A DNA stretch of 64,000 nucleotides from CAZUXE01 sp964624585 (GTDB lineage Bacteria > Hydrothermota > Tepidihabitantia > B3-TA06). The notes under the pieces are model-generated. The model was not told the origin of the DNA. It made no database searches and saw nothing but the letters and a program-made list of their open reading frames with translations. Shown here piece by piece: positions 43,422 to 51,303 of this stretch; position 1 is the stretch's first letter, and each line of letters starts with the position of its first letter. The translations under genes were made by a program, and so were the position numbers. Where the stretch lies: contig CAZUXE010000005.1 in NCBI GenBank assembly GCA_964624585.1, positions 1 to 64,000 on the forward strand, read 5' to 3'.

Positions 43422-44042
43422 ATGGAAAGCTATACACGCTTATCGGAAAAACTTGTTCACATATTAATGGCTAAAGGAATTAAAGACCAAACTCTACTAA
43501 ACGCTTTTCGCATAATTCCACGCCACATTTTTGTCCCTTCCGGCCTGGAACACAAAGCATATAACGATACAGCTCTTCCAATTGGTGGTGGGCAAACCAT
43601 TTCAGCGCCATCAACGGTTGCATCCATGCTTCAGGCACTTAAACTAACTGTCAACGACAAGGTGTTGGAGATAGGGACAGGTTCAGGTTTCCAAACCGCA
43701 TTGTTGAGCAAAATTGCAGGAAAAGTGTACTCTATCGAAAGGGAACTAAATTTGGCCAAAATTGCCAAGGAAAGACTCATTAAAGCAGGTTGCGGATATA
43801 TTCAATTACGCTCAGGTGATGGAATGCTTGGCTGGTCAGAACACGCCCCGTACGATGCCATCATCGTAAGCGCAGGAACCGATACAATCCCGAAAAATCT
43901 GATTGAGCAATTGAAAATTGGAGGCAGAATGGTAATTCCTCTCAAGCAAAAAGTCTCTTTATTGACCCGCGGGAAAAACGGCTTAAGAACGCGGCTCTTA
44001 AGCAAATGCCAATTCGTACCGCTCGTACCTGGCCACACCTGA
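43422..44042 (+). CDS. pcm: Protein-L-isoaspartate O-methyltransferase
   Basis: Repairs isoaspartyl residues in aged proteins using AdoMet. 206 residues. IPRHIFVP (about 30-37) and YNDTALPIGGGQTISAPSTV (about 46-65) are the substrate-binding blocks; VLEIGTGSGFQTALL (about 83-97) is the AdoMet loop; VYSIERELNLA and DAIIVSAGTDTIPKNLIEQL follow. Start ATG fixed by the promoter 6 nt upstream. Single-gene unit. Confidence 0.95.
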   Translation: MESYTRLSEKLVHILMAKGIKDQTLLNAFRIIPRHIFVPSGLEHKAYNDTALPIGGGQTISAPSTVASMLQALKLTVNDKVLEIGTGSGFQTALLSKIAGKVYSIERELNLAKIAKERLIKAGCGYIQLRSGDGMLGWSEHAPYDAIIVSAGTDTIPKNLIEQLKIGGRMVIPLKQKVSLLTRGKNGLRTRLLSKCQFVPLVPGHT

Positions 44043-44115
44043 CATTAAATCACTAACTCACTTTTACACTAACCCATTCCAGACTCTCGTACTAACAAAC
44101 CAAAGTACTTTTACA

Positions 44116-44144
44116 TTGACAATAACAGTCGTGGAGGCTATAAT
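44116..44144 (+). promoter_or_regulatory. Promoter of tRNA-Pro (and hpt)
   Basis: TTGACA (44116-44121), 17 bp spacer, TATAAT (44139-44144): full consensus, 9 bp before the mature tRNA. Confidence 0.85.
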
Positions 44145-44153
44145 TATTATCTA

Positions 44154-44228
44154 CGGGGCGTAGCGCAGCATGGATAGCGCGCTTGGTTCGGGACCAAGAG
44201 GTCGGTGGTTCAAATCCACTCGCCCCGA
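44154..44228 (+). tRNA. tRNA-Pro (CGG)
   Basis: Acceptor CGGGGCG/CGCCCCG, anticodon arm CTTGG-TTCGGGA-CCAAG (anticodon CGG), T arm GGTTCAAATCC. CGGGGC start is typical of tRNA-Pro. CCA not encoded. The hpt ATG lies only 7 nt beyond the discriminator base. Confidence 0.96.
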
Positions 44229-44235
44229 TTTTCAA

Positions 44236-44763
44236 ATGGATACTAACCCAACAATAATCCCGTTATTTTCGGCGGATGTAATTGCTCGCAGGGTAGAGGA
44301 ATTAGGCGTGGAGATTGCAGAAGATTACGCAGGGAAAAACCCACTCTTAGTAGGTGTACTCAAAGGAGCCTGGGTCTTCATGGCTGATCTTTCACGAGCA
44401 ATAACTATCCCACACCAATGCGATTTTATTCAGGTTTCAAGCTACGGCTCAGGTACCGAATCCACAGGAGAAGTACGATTTCTAACGGATATATCAACTC
44501 CAATTGCAAAAAGACATGTGATTCTTGTTGAAGATATAGTTGATACCGGACTCACATTATCCAATCTTGTAAATAGATTGAAAGAGCGCAACCCTGCATC
44601 AGTAGCCATATGCTCTCTTTTAGATAAACCGGAACGCCGCAAAACCTCAGTTCATATAGATTATTTGGGATTTGTCATTCCTAATAAATTCGTTATAGGC
44701 TATGGCGTAGACTGGGATGAAAAGTTCAGACATCTCCCCTACATTGGATACCTTGAATTCTAA
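44236..44763 (+). CDS. hpt: Hypoxanthine phosphoribosyltransferase
   Basis: Purine salvage enzyme, about 175 residues. PRPP loop VILVEDIVDTGLTLSNLV (about 97-114), PPi loop LVGVLKGAWVFMADL (about 35-49) and the C-terminal KFVIGYGVDWDEKFRHLPYI, given here to 20 residues, with the purine-stacking aromatic. A longer reading from 44170 would run through the tRNA and is rejected. No SD; the message would be nearly leaderless after tRNA processing. Next gene adeC is also purine salvage. Confidence 0.95.
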   Translation: MDTNPTIIPLFSADVIARRVEELGVEIAEDYAGKNPLLVGVLKGAWVFMADLSRAITIPHQCDFIQVSSYGSGTESTGEVRFLTDISTPIAKRHVILVEDIVDTGLTLSNLVNRLKERNPASVAICSLLDKPERRKTSVHIDYLGFVIPNKFVIGYGVDWDEKFRHLPYIGYLEF

Positions 44764-46432
44764 GCGTCGCGCAATGCGAGTTGCTCTGGGCAAGGAACCG
44801 GCTGATCTGCTGTTAAGGAACGGACGGGTTCTGAATGTCTTTACCGGCAGATGGGAATTGAAGGATGTGGCAATAAAAGACGGCCTGGTTGCCGCGCTGG
44901 GCAACAATATCGCAGCTAGGAAAAGTTTTGACGCACAAGAAGCTTTGCTGGTTCCAGGATTCATTGACGCCCACATCCACCTTGAAAGTACACACCTATG
45001 GCTACCTGAAATATCCCGACTCATGCTTACCCATGGCGTAACCACCGTTATTACAGACCCTCATGAAATGGCTAATGTTGCCGGAATTGAAGGCGTGCGA
45101 GAAATGCTTAAGGCTTCGCGTCATGTAAACTTGGATATCTTCTTCAAAGTTCCTTCTTGCGTTCCTGCTTCTGAATTTGAAGAATCGGGCGCAAGACTTG
45201 ACGTAAATGAAATAAAAGAACTACTTGCTAAGCCAGAAGTAATCGGACTAGCTGAAGTAATGAACTTCCCAGGTGTTCTTACTGAGAATGTGAGGATATG
45301 GGAAAAACTTGGATTATCAACTAATATAGATGGACATTTCCCAGGAGGGAAAGGCCAACATCTGCAAGCCTACGTTGCAGCAGGCATTGATAATGACCAT
45401 GAAACCAGCGATGTTACAGAAGCCTTAGAAAAGATAAAAACAGGCATGTGGCTCTTTATAAGAGAAGGTTCGGCCGCAAGAAATCTTGATACTCTGCTTG
45501 ACGCAGTTGACAACTATACTTTTAGGCGCGCCTGTTTTTGCACAGATGATTTGTCGGCTCAGGAGCTACTTGAACACGGCTCCATGGATTATATCGTAAG
45601 GCAAGCTGTAACAGGCGGACTGGCTTTAGAGCAGGCATTGATAATGGCTTCATGGAACGCTGCCCAGGCGCACGGCCTGCACAGACTCGGCGCAATAGCT
45701 CCAGGATACTTCGCAGACATCGCCCTTCTTACTCCCGAATCTCTTACTGTAAAAAATGTATTTAAGAAAGGTAAACTTATTTCACCTACTTCAGAGCATT
45801 CTCAACCAGTTCCTGATTTTTTCAAAAACAGCGTAAAGCTACCTCAACTTGATATATCTGATTTCCAGATACCTTACAAAAAGCAGCTTCGTGCCATAGG
45901 GATAATGGATGGTGAAATATTAACCACAGAAGAGTATGCAAACCCTGTTTGTAGAAATGGTTTTGCCGAATCGAAACCGCAGGAAGACCTTCTTAAGGCT
46001 GCTGTTATTGAACGTCATGGAAAATCAGGCAACATTGGTTTGGGTTTCGTTAAAGGCCTTGGCATCAAGAACGGAGCTATGGCTTCCACTTTAGCGCATG
46101 ACGCTCACAATTTAATTGTAGTTGGAACCACAGATTCCGATATGCTTTTTGCTACCCTGAAGTTAGCGGAAATTGGGGGCGGACAGATACTTGTAAGTGA
46201 CGGAAAGATTATTAGCTCTCTGCCACTGCCTATAGTGGGCTTAATGTCTGAAACAAACGCTGAAGAGGTAGCAAAAAAAGCTAGGACTCTTAAACTTAAA
46301 ACTCAGGAAATAGGCTCAAAATTAAAAGATCCATATGCCACTCTTTCATTTCTAGCCCTATCGGTTATTCCAAAACTAAGACTAACAACACACGGACTTC
46401 TGGATGTAGATCTATGGAAAATAATCAACTAA
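44717..46432 (+). CDS. adeC: Adenine deaminase
   Basis: Converts adenine to hypoxanthine, the substrate of the upstream hpt product. About 571 residues of the amidohydrolase fold: GFIDAHIHLESTHLWLPE (about 78-95) holds the metal HxH, VTTVITDPHEMANVAGI (about 103-119) the second block, and EVMNFPGVL plus DGHFPGG the later ligands. The C-terminal adenine-deaminase domain includes HDAHNLIVVGTTDSDM. The start is uncertain: ATG 44717 overlaps hpt by 47 bp; TTG 44744/44753 or ATG 44774 are possible. Confidence 0.94.
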   Translation: MKSSDISPTLDTLNSKRRAMRVALGKEPADLLLRNGRVLNVFTGRWELKDVAIKDGLVAALGNNIAARKSFDAQEALLVPGFIDAHIHLESTHLWLPEISRLMLTHGVTTVITDPHEMANVAGIEGVREMLKASRHVNLDIFFKVPSCVPASEFEESGARLDVNEIKELLAKPEVIGLAEVMNFPGVLTENVRIWEKLGLSTNIDGHFPGGKGQHLQAYVAAGIDNDHETSDVTEALEKIKTGMWLFIREGSAARNLDTLLDAVDNYTFRRACFCTDDLSAQELLEHGSMDYIVRQAVTGGLALEQALIMASWNAAQAHGLHRLGAIAPGYFADIALLTPESLTVKNVFKKGKLISPTSEHSQPVPDFFKNSVKLPQLDISDFQIPYKKQLRAIGIMDGEILTTEEYANPVCRNGFAESKPQEDLLKAAVIERHGKSGNIGLGFVKGLGIKNGAMASTLAHDAHNLIVVGTTDSDMLFATLKLAEIGGGQILVSDGKIISSLPLPIVGLMSETNAEEVAKKARTLKLKTQEIGSKLKDPYATLSFLALSVIPKLRLTTHGLLDVDLWKIIN

Positions 46433-46463
46433 GCTACTTTTCAAACGGCAATTGGGTGAAAGA

Positions 46464-46928
46464 ATGAAAACCTGCAGGCATATTCAGCTAGGTGTAATAG
46501 GTGGACGTTACTGTTCAAAAAGCTCAGCAGTAATTGCAGAGGAACTAGGGCGGCTAATTGCAAATGAAGGTTGGACTTTAGTATGCGGCGGACGCGGCGG
46601 CGTGATGGAAGCTGCATGCAAAGGAGCAGTTGAAGCAGGCGGCATAACCATAGGCATACTTCCCGACTCAACAGGCCTTAAGGCCAATCCTTATTTAACC
46701 CATATCATCAAAACCGGAATGGGTGAAGGGCGCAACCTCATCATTGTTCATTCAGCAGACGCTCTAATAGCGGTAGATGGCAAATACGGCACCTTGTCTG
46801 AAATAGCTCTGGCGCTGGCACGCAAGAAAATGGTTATCACTATAAACTCATGGAACATTTCAGGCACAATAGCTGTTGGCGATGCACAGGAAGCCATTAT
46901 AAAGATAAAGGAAGCTCTGGATGTCTAA
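46464..46928 (+). CDS. TIGR00725-type LOG-like (SLOG) protein
   Basis: About 154 residues of the Rossmann-like SLOG/LOG superfamily: LGVIGGRYCSKSS (about 8-20), TLVCGGRGGVMEAACKGAVE (about 37-56) and TGMGEGRNLIIV with IAVDGKYGTLSEIALAL (about 108-124). The GGRGGVM and GTLSE blocks define the family and suggest nucleotide binding. Molecular function not certain; a phosphoribohydrolase is only a guess because the PGGxGTxxE motif appears as DGKYGTLSE. ATG 46464 chosen over a TTG four codons upstream; GGTGA precedes it. Confidence 0.85.
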   Translation: MKTCRHIQLGVIGGRYCSKSSAVIAEELGRLIANEGWTLVCGGRGGVMEAACKGAVEAGGITIGILPDSTGLKANPYLTHIIKTGMGEGRNLIIVHSADALIAVDGKYGTLSEIALALARKKMVITINSWNISGTIAVGDAQEAIIKIKEALDV

Positions 46929-47208
46929 CACAAGACTAGAAGTAATACTCAAGGGACGGGTGCAAGGTGTAGGATTCCGATTCTTTACAATGAGACTTGC
47001 ATGTCGCTATAAATTAACAGGTCAAGTTCGCAACACTGGAATAGACAAAGTGGAGGTTATTGCAGAAGGCCCGGAAAACATTCTTAAGGCCTTTCTTAAG
47101 GAATTGAGCCTTGGCCCATCATCTGCCAGAGTAAACGAGGTTAAATCTGATTGGAACAACGCAACAGGTGAATTCGATAAATTCCAAATAACATATGAAG
47201 AAAGATAG
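46921..47208 (+). CDS. acyP: Acylphosphatase
   Basis: 95 residues, usual size. The catalytic block GRVQGVGFRFFTMRLA (about 12-27) has the essential Arg, and VRNTGIDKVEVIAEGP with the conserved Asn near residue 41 follows. Hydrolyses acyl phosphates. Overlaps the LOG-like gene by 8 bp. Confidence 0.95.
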   Translation: MSNTRLEVILKGRVQGVGFRFFTMRLACRYKLTGQVRNTGIDKVEVIAEGPENILKAFLKELSLGPSSARVNEVKSDWNNATGEFDKFQITYEER

Positions 47209-47279
47209 ACTTATACAGAAGGAGAGCGAGCGTACTTGGCGGTGGAGTAGCCGGTTTAGCATTGAAAGGATATACTTAT

Positions 47280-47339
47280 ATGGAAGGAAAGCAGAAAGGC
47301 TACTACTATAATGAACGCAAAACTAAGGATGTAGCATGA
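47280..47339 (+). CDS. Possible small protein upstream of the flavodoxin gene
   Basis: A 19-residue frame (MEGKQKGYYYNERKTKDVA) starts at an ATG with AAAGGA 9 nt upstream and ends in an ATGA overlap with the next gene. The same frame is open further upstream and would encode a glycine-rich hydrophobic stretch (VLGGGVAGLALKGYTY) but has only TTG (47262) as an extra start. It may be a small protein, a leader peptide or the remnant of a longer gene. Confidence 0.3.
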   Translation: MEGKQKGYYYNERKTKDVA

Positions 47340-48154
47340 AAATTAACATCGTCTACTTTACTTCTACCGGCAATACTCTTTGGCTTTCAGAAAAGGCCAA
47401 AGGGTTCTTTGAACAAGCCGGTCATCAAGTCCAATTGTTTGAAGTCGTCAAAACCGGCGACAGTTTCCTTAAAACCAGCGATATGGTAGGTATTTTCTAC
47501 CCTGTTTGGGCATCCAACCTACCTAATCCTTTACGCGATATGCTAAATACGCTTGAGGACGGTTCTCAGAAAGGGAAAAAAATGTTCCTCATAGGCAATT
47601 GCGCTATGTTTACAGGCGATACCGGAATGTACTGGAAACGAATTCTTGAACGTAAAGGCTTCAACGTGTTCTACATAAATCATCTAGTTATGCCAACAAA
47701 CCTTAATGTCCCAAACTTTAATTTTCAGAAAGTGCCAGATGAAAAAAAGAAAACCAAGATTCTTAAGAAAGCTGAACAAAAACTCAAGAAGATATGTGCA
47801 GACATTTTAGCCGATAAAAATAAAAAAGATGGAATAAGCCCACTAGGTAAATTTATGGGATGGGGACAAAGAAATTTTTATGAAAAAGGAACTGAGCCAT
47901 GGAAAAATTTATTCTCCGTAAATAAAAAACGCTGCACCGGATGCCGCTTGTGTTACCGCATGTGTCCTGTTGGAAACATCAAAATGCAAGCCGACGCTAA
48001 ACCTTCGTTTGGTTCTAAATGTATTTTGTGTGTAAAATGCTACAACTTATGCCCTGCGAACGCAATCCTTATTGGAGAAAAAAGTGAAGACTCACACAAG
48101 TACCGACGATACAAGGGGCCGTCTAAAAAGCTCAAACCAACTACCTACCGTTGA
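47336..48154 (+). CDS. EFR1-family flavodoxin-ferredoxin protein
   Basis: 272 residues. An N-terminal flavodoxin fold binds FMN (YFTSTGNTLWLSEKA at 6-20; FYPVWASNLP near 58) and a C-terminal part has two four-Cys clusters, CTGCRLCYRMCP (about 202-213) and CILCVKCYNLCP (about 229-240), each ligating a 4Fe-4S centre. Probably an electron carrier; partner unknown. AAGGAT precedes the ATG at about 7 nt. A bidirectional terminator lies about 85 bp downstream. Confidence 0.92.
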   Translation: MKINIVYFTSTGNTLWLSEKAKGFFEQAGHQVQLFEVVKTGDSFLKTSDMVGIFYPVWASNLPNPLRDMLNTLEDGSQKGKKMFLIGNCAMFTGDTGMYWKRILERKGFNVFYINHLVMPTNLNVPNFNFQKVPDEKKKTKILKKAEQKLKKICADILADKNKKDGISPLGKFMGWGQRNFYEKGTEPWKNLFSVNKKRCTGCRLCYRMCPVGNIKMQADAKPSFGSKCILCVKCYNLCPANAILIGEKSEDSHKYRRYKGPSKKLKPTTYR

Positions 48155-48238
48155 CGAAAGACCGAGATAGCTATAGAAATCAAGTTCACTAACTAGATTT
48201 GAAAAAAGACATAAGAGAGAGCGACTCAAAATAGTAGT

Positions 48239-48265
48239 AAGGGGGACTCCAATGGAGTCCCCCTT
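48239..48265. terminator. Bidirectional terminator hairpin
   Basis: Perfect 12-bp stem (48239-48250 with 48254-48265) with a 3-nt loop between the convergent flavodoxin-ferredoxin gene and leuD-type gene. A T-rich stretch follows on neither side strongly, but the stem ends in TT both ways. Confidence 0.75.
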
Positions 48266-48313
48266 CTGCTTAATTAAATCCAAGAGATAGGCTAGGTGCT
48301 TAAATCATCCGCC

Positions 48314-48814
48314 TTATTCAATTCCAAGCTTACGCCGCGTTGCCGGAATCAGACCGCCTTGAGCAATGAGATCAAGGATAAACTCCGGCAAAGGCTCAAA
48401 TGATAACTCCTTACCTGTAGTATGATTAATAAGCTTTCCAGCTTCCAAATCAACTTCTACATCATCGCCTCCTGAAACCTGTTTGCGTATGTCAGGAACA
48501 ATAGCAATTGGCAGTCCCAAATTTATGGCGTTACGGTAGAATATACGTGCAAATGATTCTGCAATAACACAGCCAATACCAAAATATCGTATCGCGGTAG
48601 CCGCCTGTTCGCGTGAGGAACCGCATCCAAAATATTTTCCGGCAACTATAATATCGCCTGGTTTGGCTTGAGTACGAAAATTAGGATAAACCGTTTCAAA
48701 AAGATACTTCGGGGTTTCTTCTGCATCAGTTACCTTCATATAGCGTCCCGGGAATATAACGTCGGTATTTACGTCATCCGGGAATATCCAGGCTTTTCCT
48801 CTAACAGATTTCAT
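48314..48814 (-). CDS. Aconitase-family dehydratase small subunit (LeuD/DmdB-type)
   Basis: Swivelling subunit of a 4Fe-4S hydro-lyase. About 166 residues: WIFPDDVNTDVIFPGRYM near the start, GKYFGCGSSREQAATAI (about 55-71) is the substrate-binding block, and SFARIFYRNAINLGLPIA (about 84-101) follows. ATG 48814 lies 1 nt after the large-subunit stop and has GGAGG 6 nt upstream, better than a TTG/ATG further up inside that gene. Substrate discussed under the large subunit. Confidence 0.92.
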   Translation of the reverse strand: MKSVRGKAWIFPDDVNTDVIFPGRYMKVTDAEETPKYLFETVYPNFRTQAKPGDIIVAGKYFGCGSSREQAATAIRYFGIGCVIAESFARIFYRNAINLGLPIAIVPDIRKQVSGGDDVEVDLEAGKLINHTTGKELSFEPLPEFILDLIAQGGLIPATRRKLGIE

Positions 48815-48815
48815 C

Positions 48816-50078
48816 TCAGGCCTCCAGATATTTGCGAGGGTCTGCAAGCTTAGCTTCAAGCGCCGATGCCGCTACCGTAGCGGGCGATGCAAGGTATAGG
48901 AAAGCCTCCGGCGAACCCATACGTCCCTGAAAATTACGGTTGGTGGAAGTTACCGCTACTTCGCCAGGAGCAAGGCAACCCTGATGCGCTCCCAGACAAG
49001 GACCGCATCCAGCATTTACTATAACAGCACCTGCATCTATAAAGGTTTCAAGTATTCCCTGATTAAGGGCTTCGCGGTAAACCTTCCATGACGCGGGAAC
49101 AACCAACAAGCGAACATCAGGATTAACCCGCCTGCCTTTGAGAACACGCGCAGCCTCGGCAAGATCTTCCAGACGACCGTTCGTACATGAACCTATAACG
49201 GCCTGATTAATTTTCCTACCCGCAACCTCAGAAATAGGCTTGACGTTATCCACTTCATGCGGACAGGCAAGTTGAGGTTCAAGACTAGATATGTCAAAGG
49301 AATGCTCAGAAATGTAGCCCGCATCAGCATCAGGTGTCAGCATCTCATAGTCGCCCTTAGCAATGTTTTTAACAAAGGACTCCGTAACAGCATCGGGAAT
49401 AACGAAGGCTGTTTTGGCTCCTGCTTCCATGGAAAGGTTAGAAAGCACCATTCTTGAAGCAATCGACATAGCAGAAATGGCATCACCTGAGTACTCAATC
49501 GCTTTGTAATCAGCGCCGTCAGCGCCAATAGTGCCGATTACCTTGAGAACCACATCCTTAGCGTATACACCTTGGGGAAGCTTACCGGTAACGGTAATCT
49601 TTAAGGTCTCAGGAACACGCAACCACAACTCACCTGTAGCCCACACAGCCGCCATTTCGGTTGCGCCAACTCCGGTAGAAAAAGCGCCTAGGGCGCCACC
49701 TGTAGTGGTATGGGAATCGGTTCCCACCAAAAGGATACCCGGCCTTGAAAACCCCTCTTCAGCCAGCACCTGATGGCAAACACCTGTATTGATATCATAG
49801 AAATTCTCAATACCTTGCGCCTTGATGAATTCCCGCAATTCCTTCTGGCCCATTGCAGTACGTTCCGATTCGGCAGGAACTCGATGGTCAAAGATAATTA
49901 CTATTTTTTTATTATCCCAGACCCGCTCCACGCCAATCTTCTCATAGGCAAGTTTAACCATACGCCCGTTTTCATGCGACATGGCAACATCAACCTTGGC
50001 CTGTACAATCTCACCAGCGCGAACTGTTTCTTTTCCCGATTTTCTGGCAAGAATCTTTTCGGCTAGGGTCATTGGCAT
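48816..50078 (-). CDS. Aconitase-family dehydratase large subunit (LeuC/homoaconitase/DmdA-type)
   Basis: 420 residues, the length of the archaeal-type LeuC/HacA subgroup. Cluster Cys and surroundings: GSCTNGR (about 293-299) and NAGCGPCLGAHQG (about 350-362); GTDSHTTTGGALGAFSTGVG (about 121-140) is the active-site block. The usual reaction is hydration/dehydration of isopropylmalate or a similar C4-branched acid. It is flanked by an isocitrate-lyase-superfamily lyase and has no leuA or leuB nearby, so 2,3-dimethylmalate or a methylcitrate-type substrate is as likely as isopropylmalate; this is inference. AAGGAG 5 nt before the ATG. Confidence 0.9.
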   Translation of the reverse strand: MPMTLAEKILARKSGKETVRAGEIVQAKVDVAMSHENGRMVKLAYEKIGVERVWDNKKIVIIFDHRVPAESERTAMGQKELREFIKAQGIENFYDINTGVCHQVLAEEGFSRPGILLVGTDSHTTTGGALGAFSTGVGATEMAAVWATGELWLRVPETLKITVTGKLPQGVYAKDVVLKVIGTIGADGADYKAIEYSGDAISAMSIASRMVLSNLSMEAGAKTAFVIPDAVTESFVKNIAKGDYEMLTPDADAGYISEHSFDISSLEPQLACPHEVDNVKPISEVAGRKINQAVIGSCTNGRLEDLAEAARVLKGRRVNPDVRLLVVPASWKVYREALNQGILETFIDAGAVIVNAGCGPCLGAHQGCLAPGEVAVTSTNRNFQGRMGSPEAFLYLASPATVAASALEAKLADPRKYLEA

Positions 50079-50087
50079 GATGACTCC

Positions 50088-50999
50088 TTATTTATCTCCG
50101 TATTTCTTTTCTACTACGGATTTAGGCAGGAAACACTTTTCCATTTCTTTATATTCAGGCAAACCGACTAGGTTCTTAAATTCATCAAAGGTACATAGGA
50201 GGTCAGTTCTATCAGGCATAATCCCGCGTTCTTTAAGAACCTTTAGGTATTCCCGAAGCCACTTGGTTACAACAAAAATGGTTCCAACCGGCACAGAAAC
50301 TCTAGCTACGCCAAGCTCTGCAAGTTCATCTATAGGAATAAGCGGAGTTTTACCGCCTACAACCGAATCAAACAGGTTGATTGAAACAGGTGCATCTATT
50401 TTTGCAATGGCATCGCGAATCATTTCCTTATCGGTTGGAGCCTCAAGGAAAATCATATCGGCGCCGGCTTTTGCATAGGCGTTAGCGCGTTTAATTGCGT
50501 CTTCATATCCATTAACAGCTATTGCATCGGTACGAGCGTTAATTACAAAATCAGGGTCCATATCCTCACGTGCCTCAACTGCGGCTTGGATTTTTAGAAC
50601 CATCTCTTCCTCACTAACCAACTGCTTACCTTCCATATGCCCACAGCGTTTGGGAAATACTTGATCCTCCAAATTAACACCTGCAGCGCCTACCTGAATA
50701 AAATCCTGCACAGTGCGAATAACGTTTAAGGCATTGCCAAAACCGGTATCGCCATCACCCATAACTGGAATATCCACCGCATGTGCCACACGCCAGGTCA
50801 TATCCACAACTTCATTCCAGCCAAGCAGACCAACATCCGGCTTACCTAAAAGACATGCGGAAACACCGAAACCTGAAACTTGAGTAAGCTCGAAACCGGC
50901 TTCCTGAATAAGTTTGGCCGAAAGTACGTCGTAGCACCCGGGCGCGACCACCGCCCGCCGCTCGTTTATCATTTTTTTAAGTTGAGTAGTTTTCTTCAC
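50088..50999 (-). CDS. Isocitrate lyase/PEP mutase superfamily lyase
   Basis: About 303 residues of the TIM-barrel ICL/PEP-mutase superfamily. Metal and substrate residues: GDGDTGFGN (about 77-85), VNLEDQVFPKRCGHMEG (about 108-124) with the catalytic Cys of the KRCGH loop as in C-C-cleaving lyases, INARTDA (about 155-161) and FLEAPTD. This suggests a 2-methylisocitrate- or 2,3-dimethylmalate-lyase-like activity rather than a phosphonomutase. GTG 50999 is chosen because GGAGG lies 6 nt upstream; the frame is open further up. First gene of the three-gene unit. Confidence 0.9.
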   Translation of the reverse strand: MKKTTQLKKMINERRAVVAPGCYDVLSAKLIQEAGFELTQVSGFGVSACLLGKPDVGLLGWNEVVDMTWRVAHAVDIPVMGDGDTGFGNALNVIRTVQDFIQVGAAGVNLEDQVFPKRCGHMEGKQLVSEEEMVLKIQAAVEAREDMDPDFVINARTDAIAVNGYEDAIKRANAYAKAGADMIFLEAPTDKEMIRDAIAKIDAPVSINLFDSVVGGKTPLIPIDELAELGVARVSVPVGTIFVVTKWLREYLKVLKERGIMPDRTDLLCTFDEFKNLVGLPEYKEMEKCFLPKSVVEKKYGDK

Positions 51000-51011
51000 G
51001 AAGATCCTCCG

Positions 51012-51027
51012 ATTCACGTTTGTGAAT
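51012..51027. repeat. Small inverted repeat in the leader of the lyase operon
   Basis: ATTCAC (51012-51017) and GTGAAT (51022-51027) with a 4-nt centre, between the -10 box and the SD. Operator-like or a leader hairpin. Confidence 0.35.
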
Positions 51028-51036
51028 TTTCCGGTG

Positions 51037-51064
51037 AGTATAGGCTGCACAGCCAAGAAGTCAA
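51037..51064 (-). promoter_or_regulatory. Promoter of the lyase-dehydratase operon
   Basis: Minus-strand TTGACT (51064-51059), 16 bp spacer, TATACT (51042-51037), followed by a leader of about 30 nt with GGAGG. Confidence 0.7.
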
Positions 51065-51270
51065 GAATTCAACCCAGGGCTAAATGAGAACTCCAGTAAA
51101 ACAATTTATCAGAAACTTATTAAAATTGGGGAATCGGATGCAAATTTAACGGCTTTTTTCGAATAGATTGGAAATTGCTTGTGTTCAATAAGCAAATGCT
51201 ACGTTTCAAGAAAGAGTAAATATATCAGATTCCAAAAATTAATCCGAATCCAATGTACAATTATCCTCAG

Positions 51271-51298
51271 TTGACTAGCTAGAGTCCACATCTATAAT
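51271..51298 (+). promoter_or_regulatory. Promoter of rarA
   Basis: TTGACT (51271-51276), 16 bp spacer, TATAAT (51293-51298), 5 nt to the ATG. No SD; leaderless start predicted. Confidence 0.75.
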
Positions 51299-51303
51299 GA
51301 CCA

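Noticed and set aside
44170..44235. Hpt starting inside the tRNA-Pro gene
   Set aside because: The sequence is a complete tRNA; conserved Hpt sequence begins after the ATG at 44236.
48314..50078. Firm call as leucine-pathway leuCD
   Set aside because: No leuA/leuB nearby and a lyase of the isocitrate-lyase superfamily is in the same unit; the substrate cannot be fixed from sequence.
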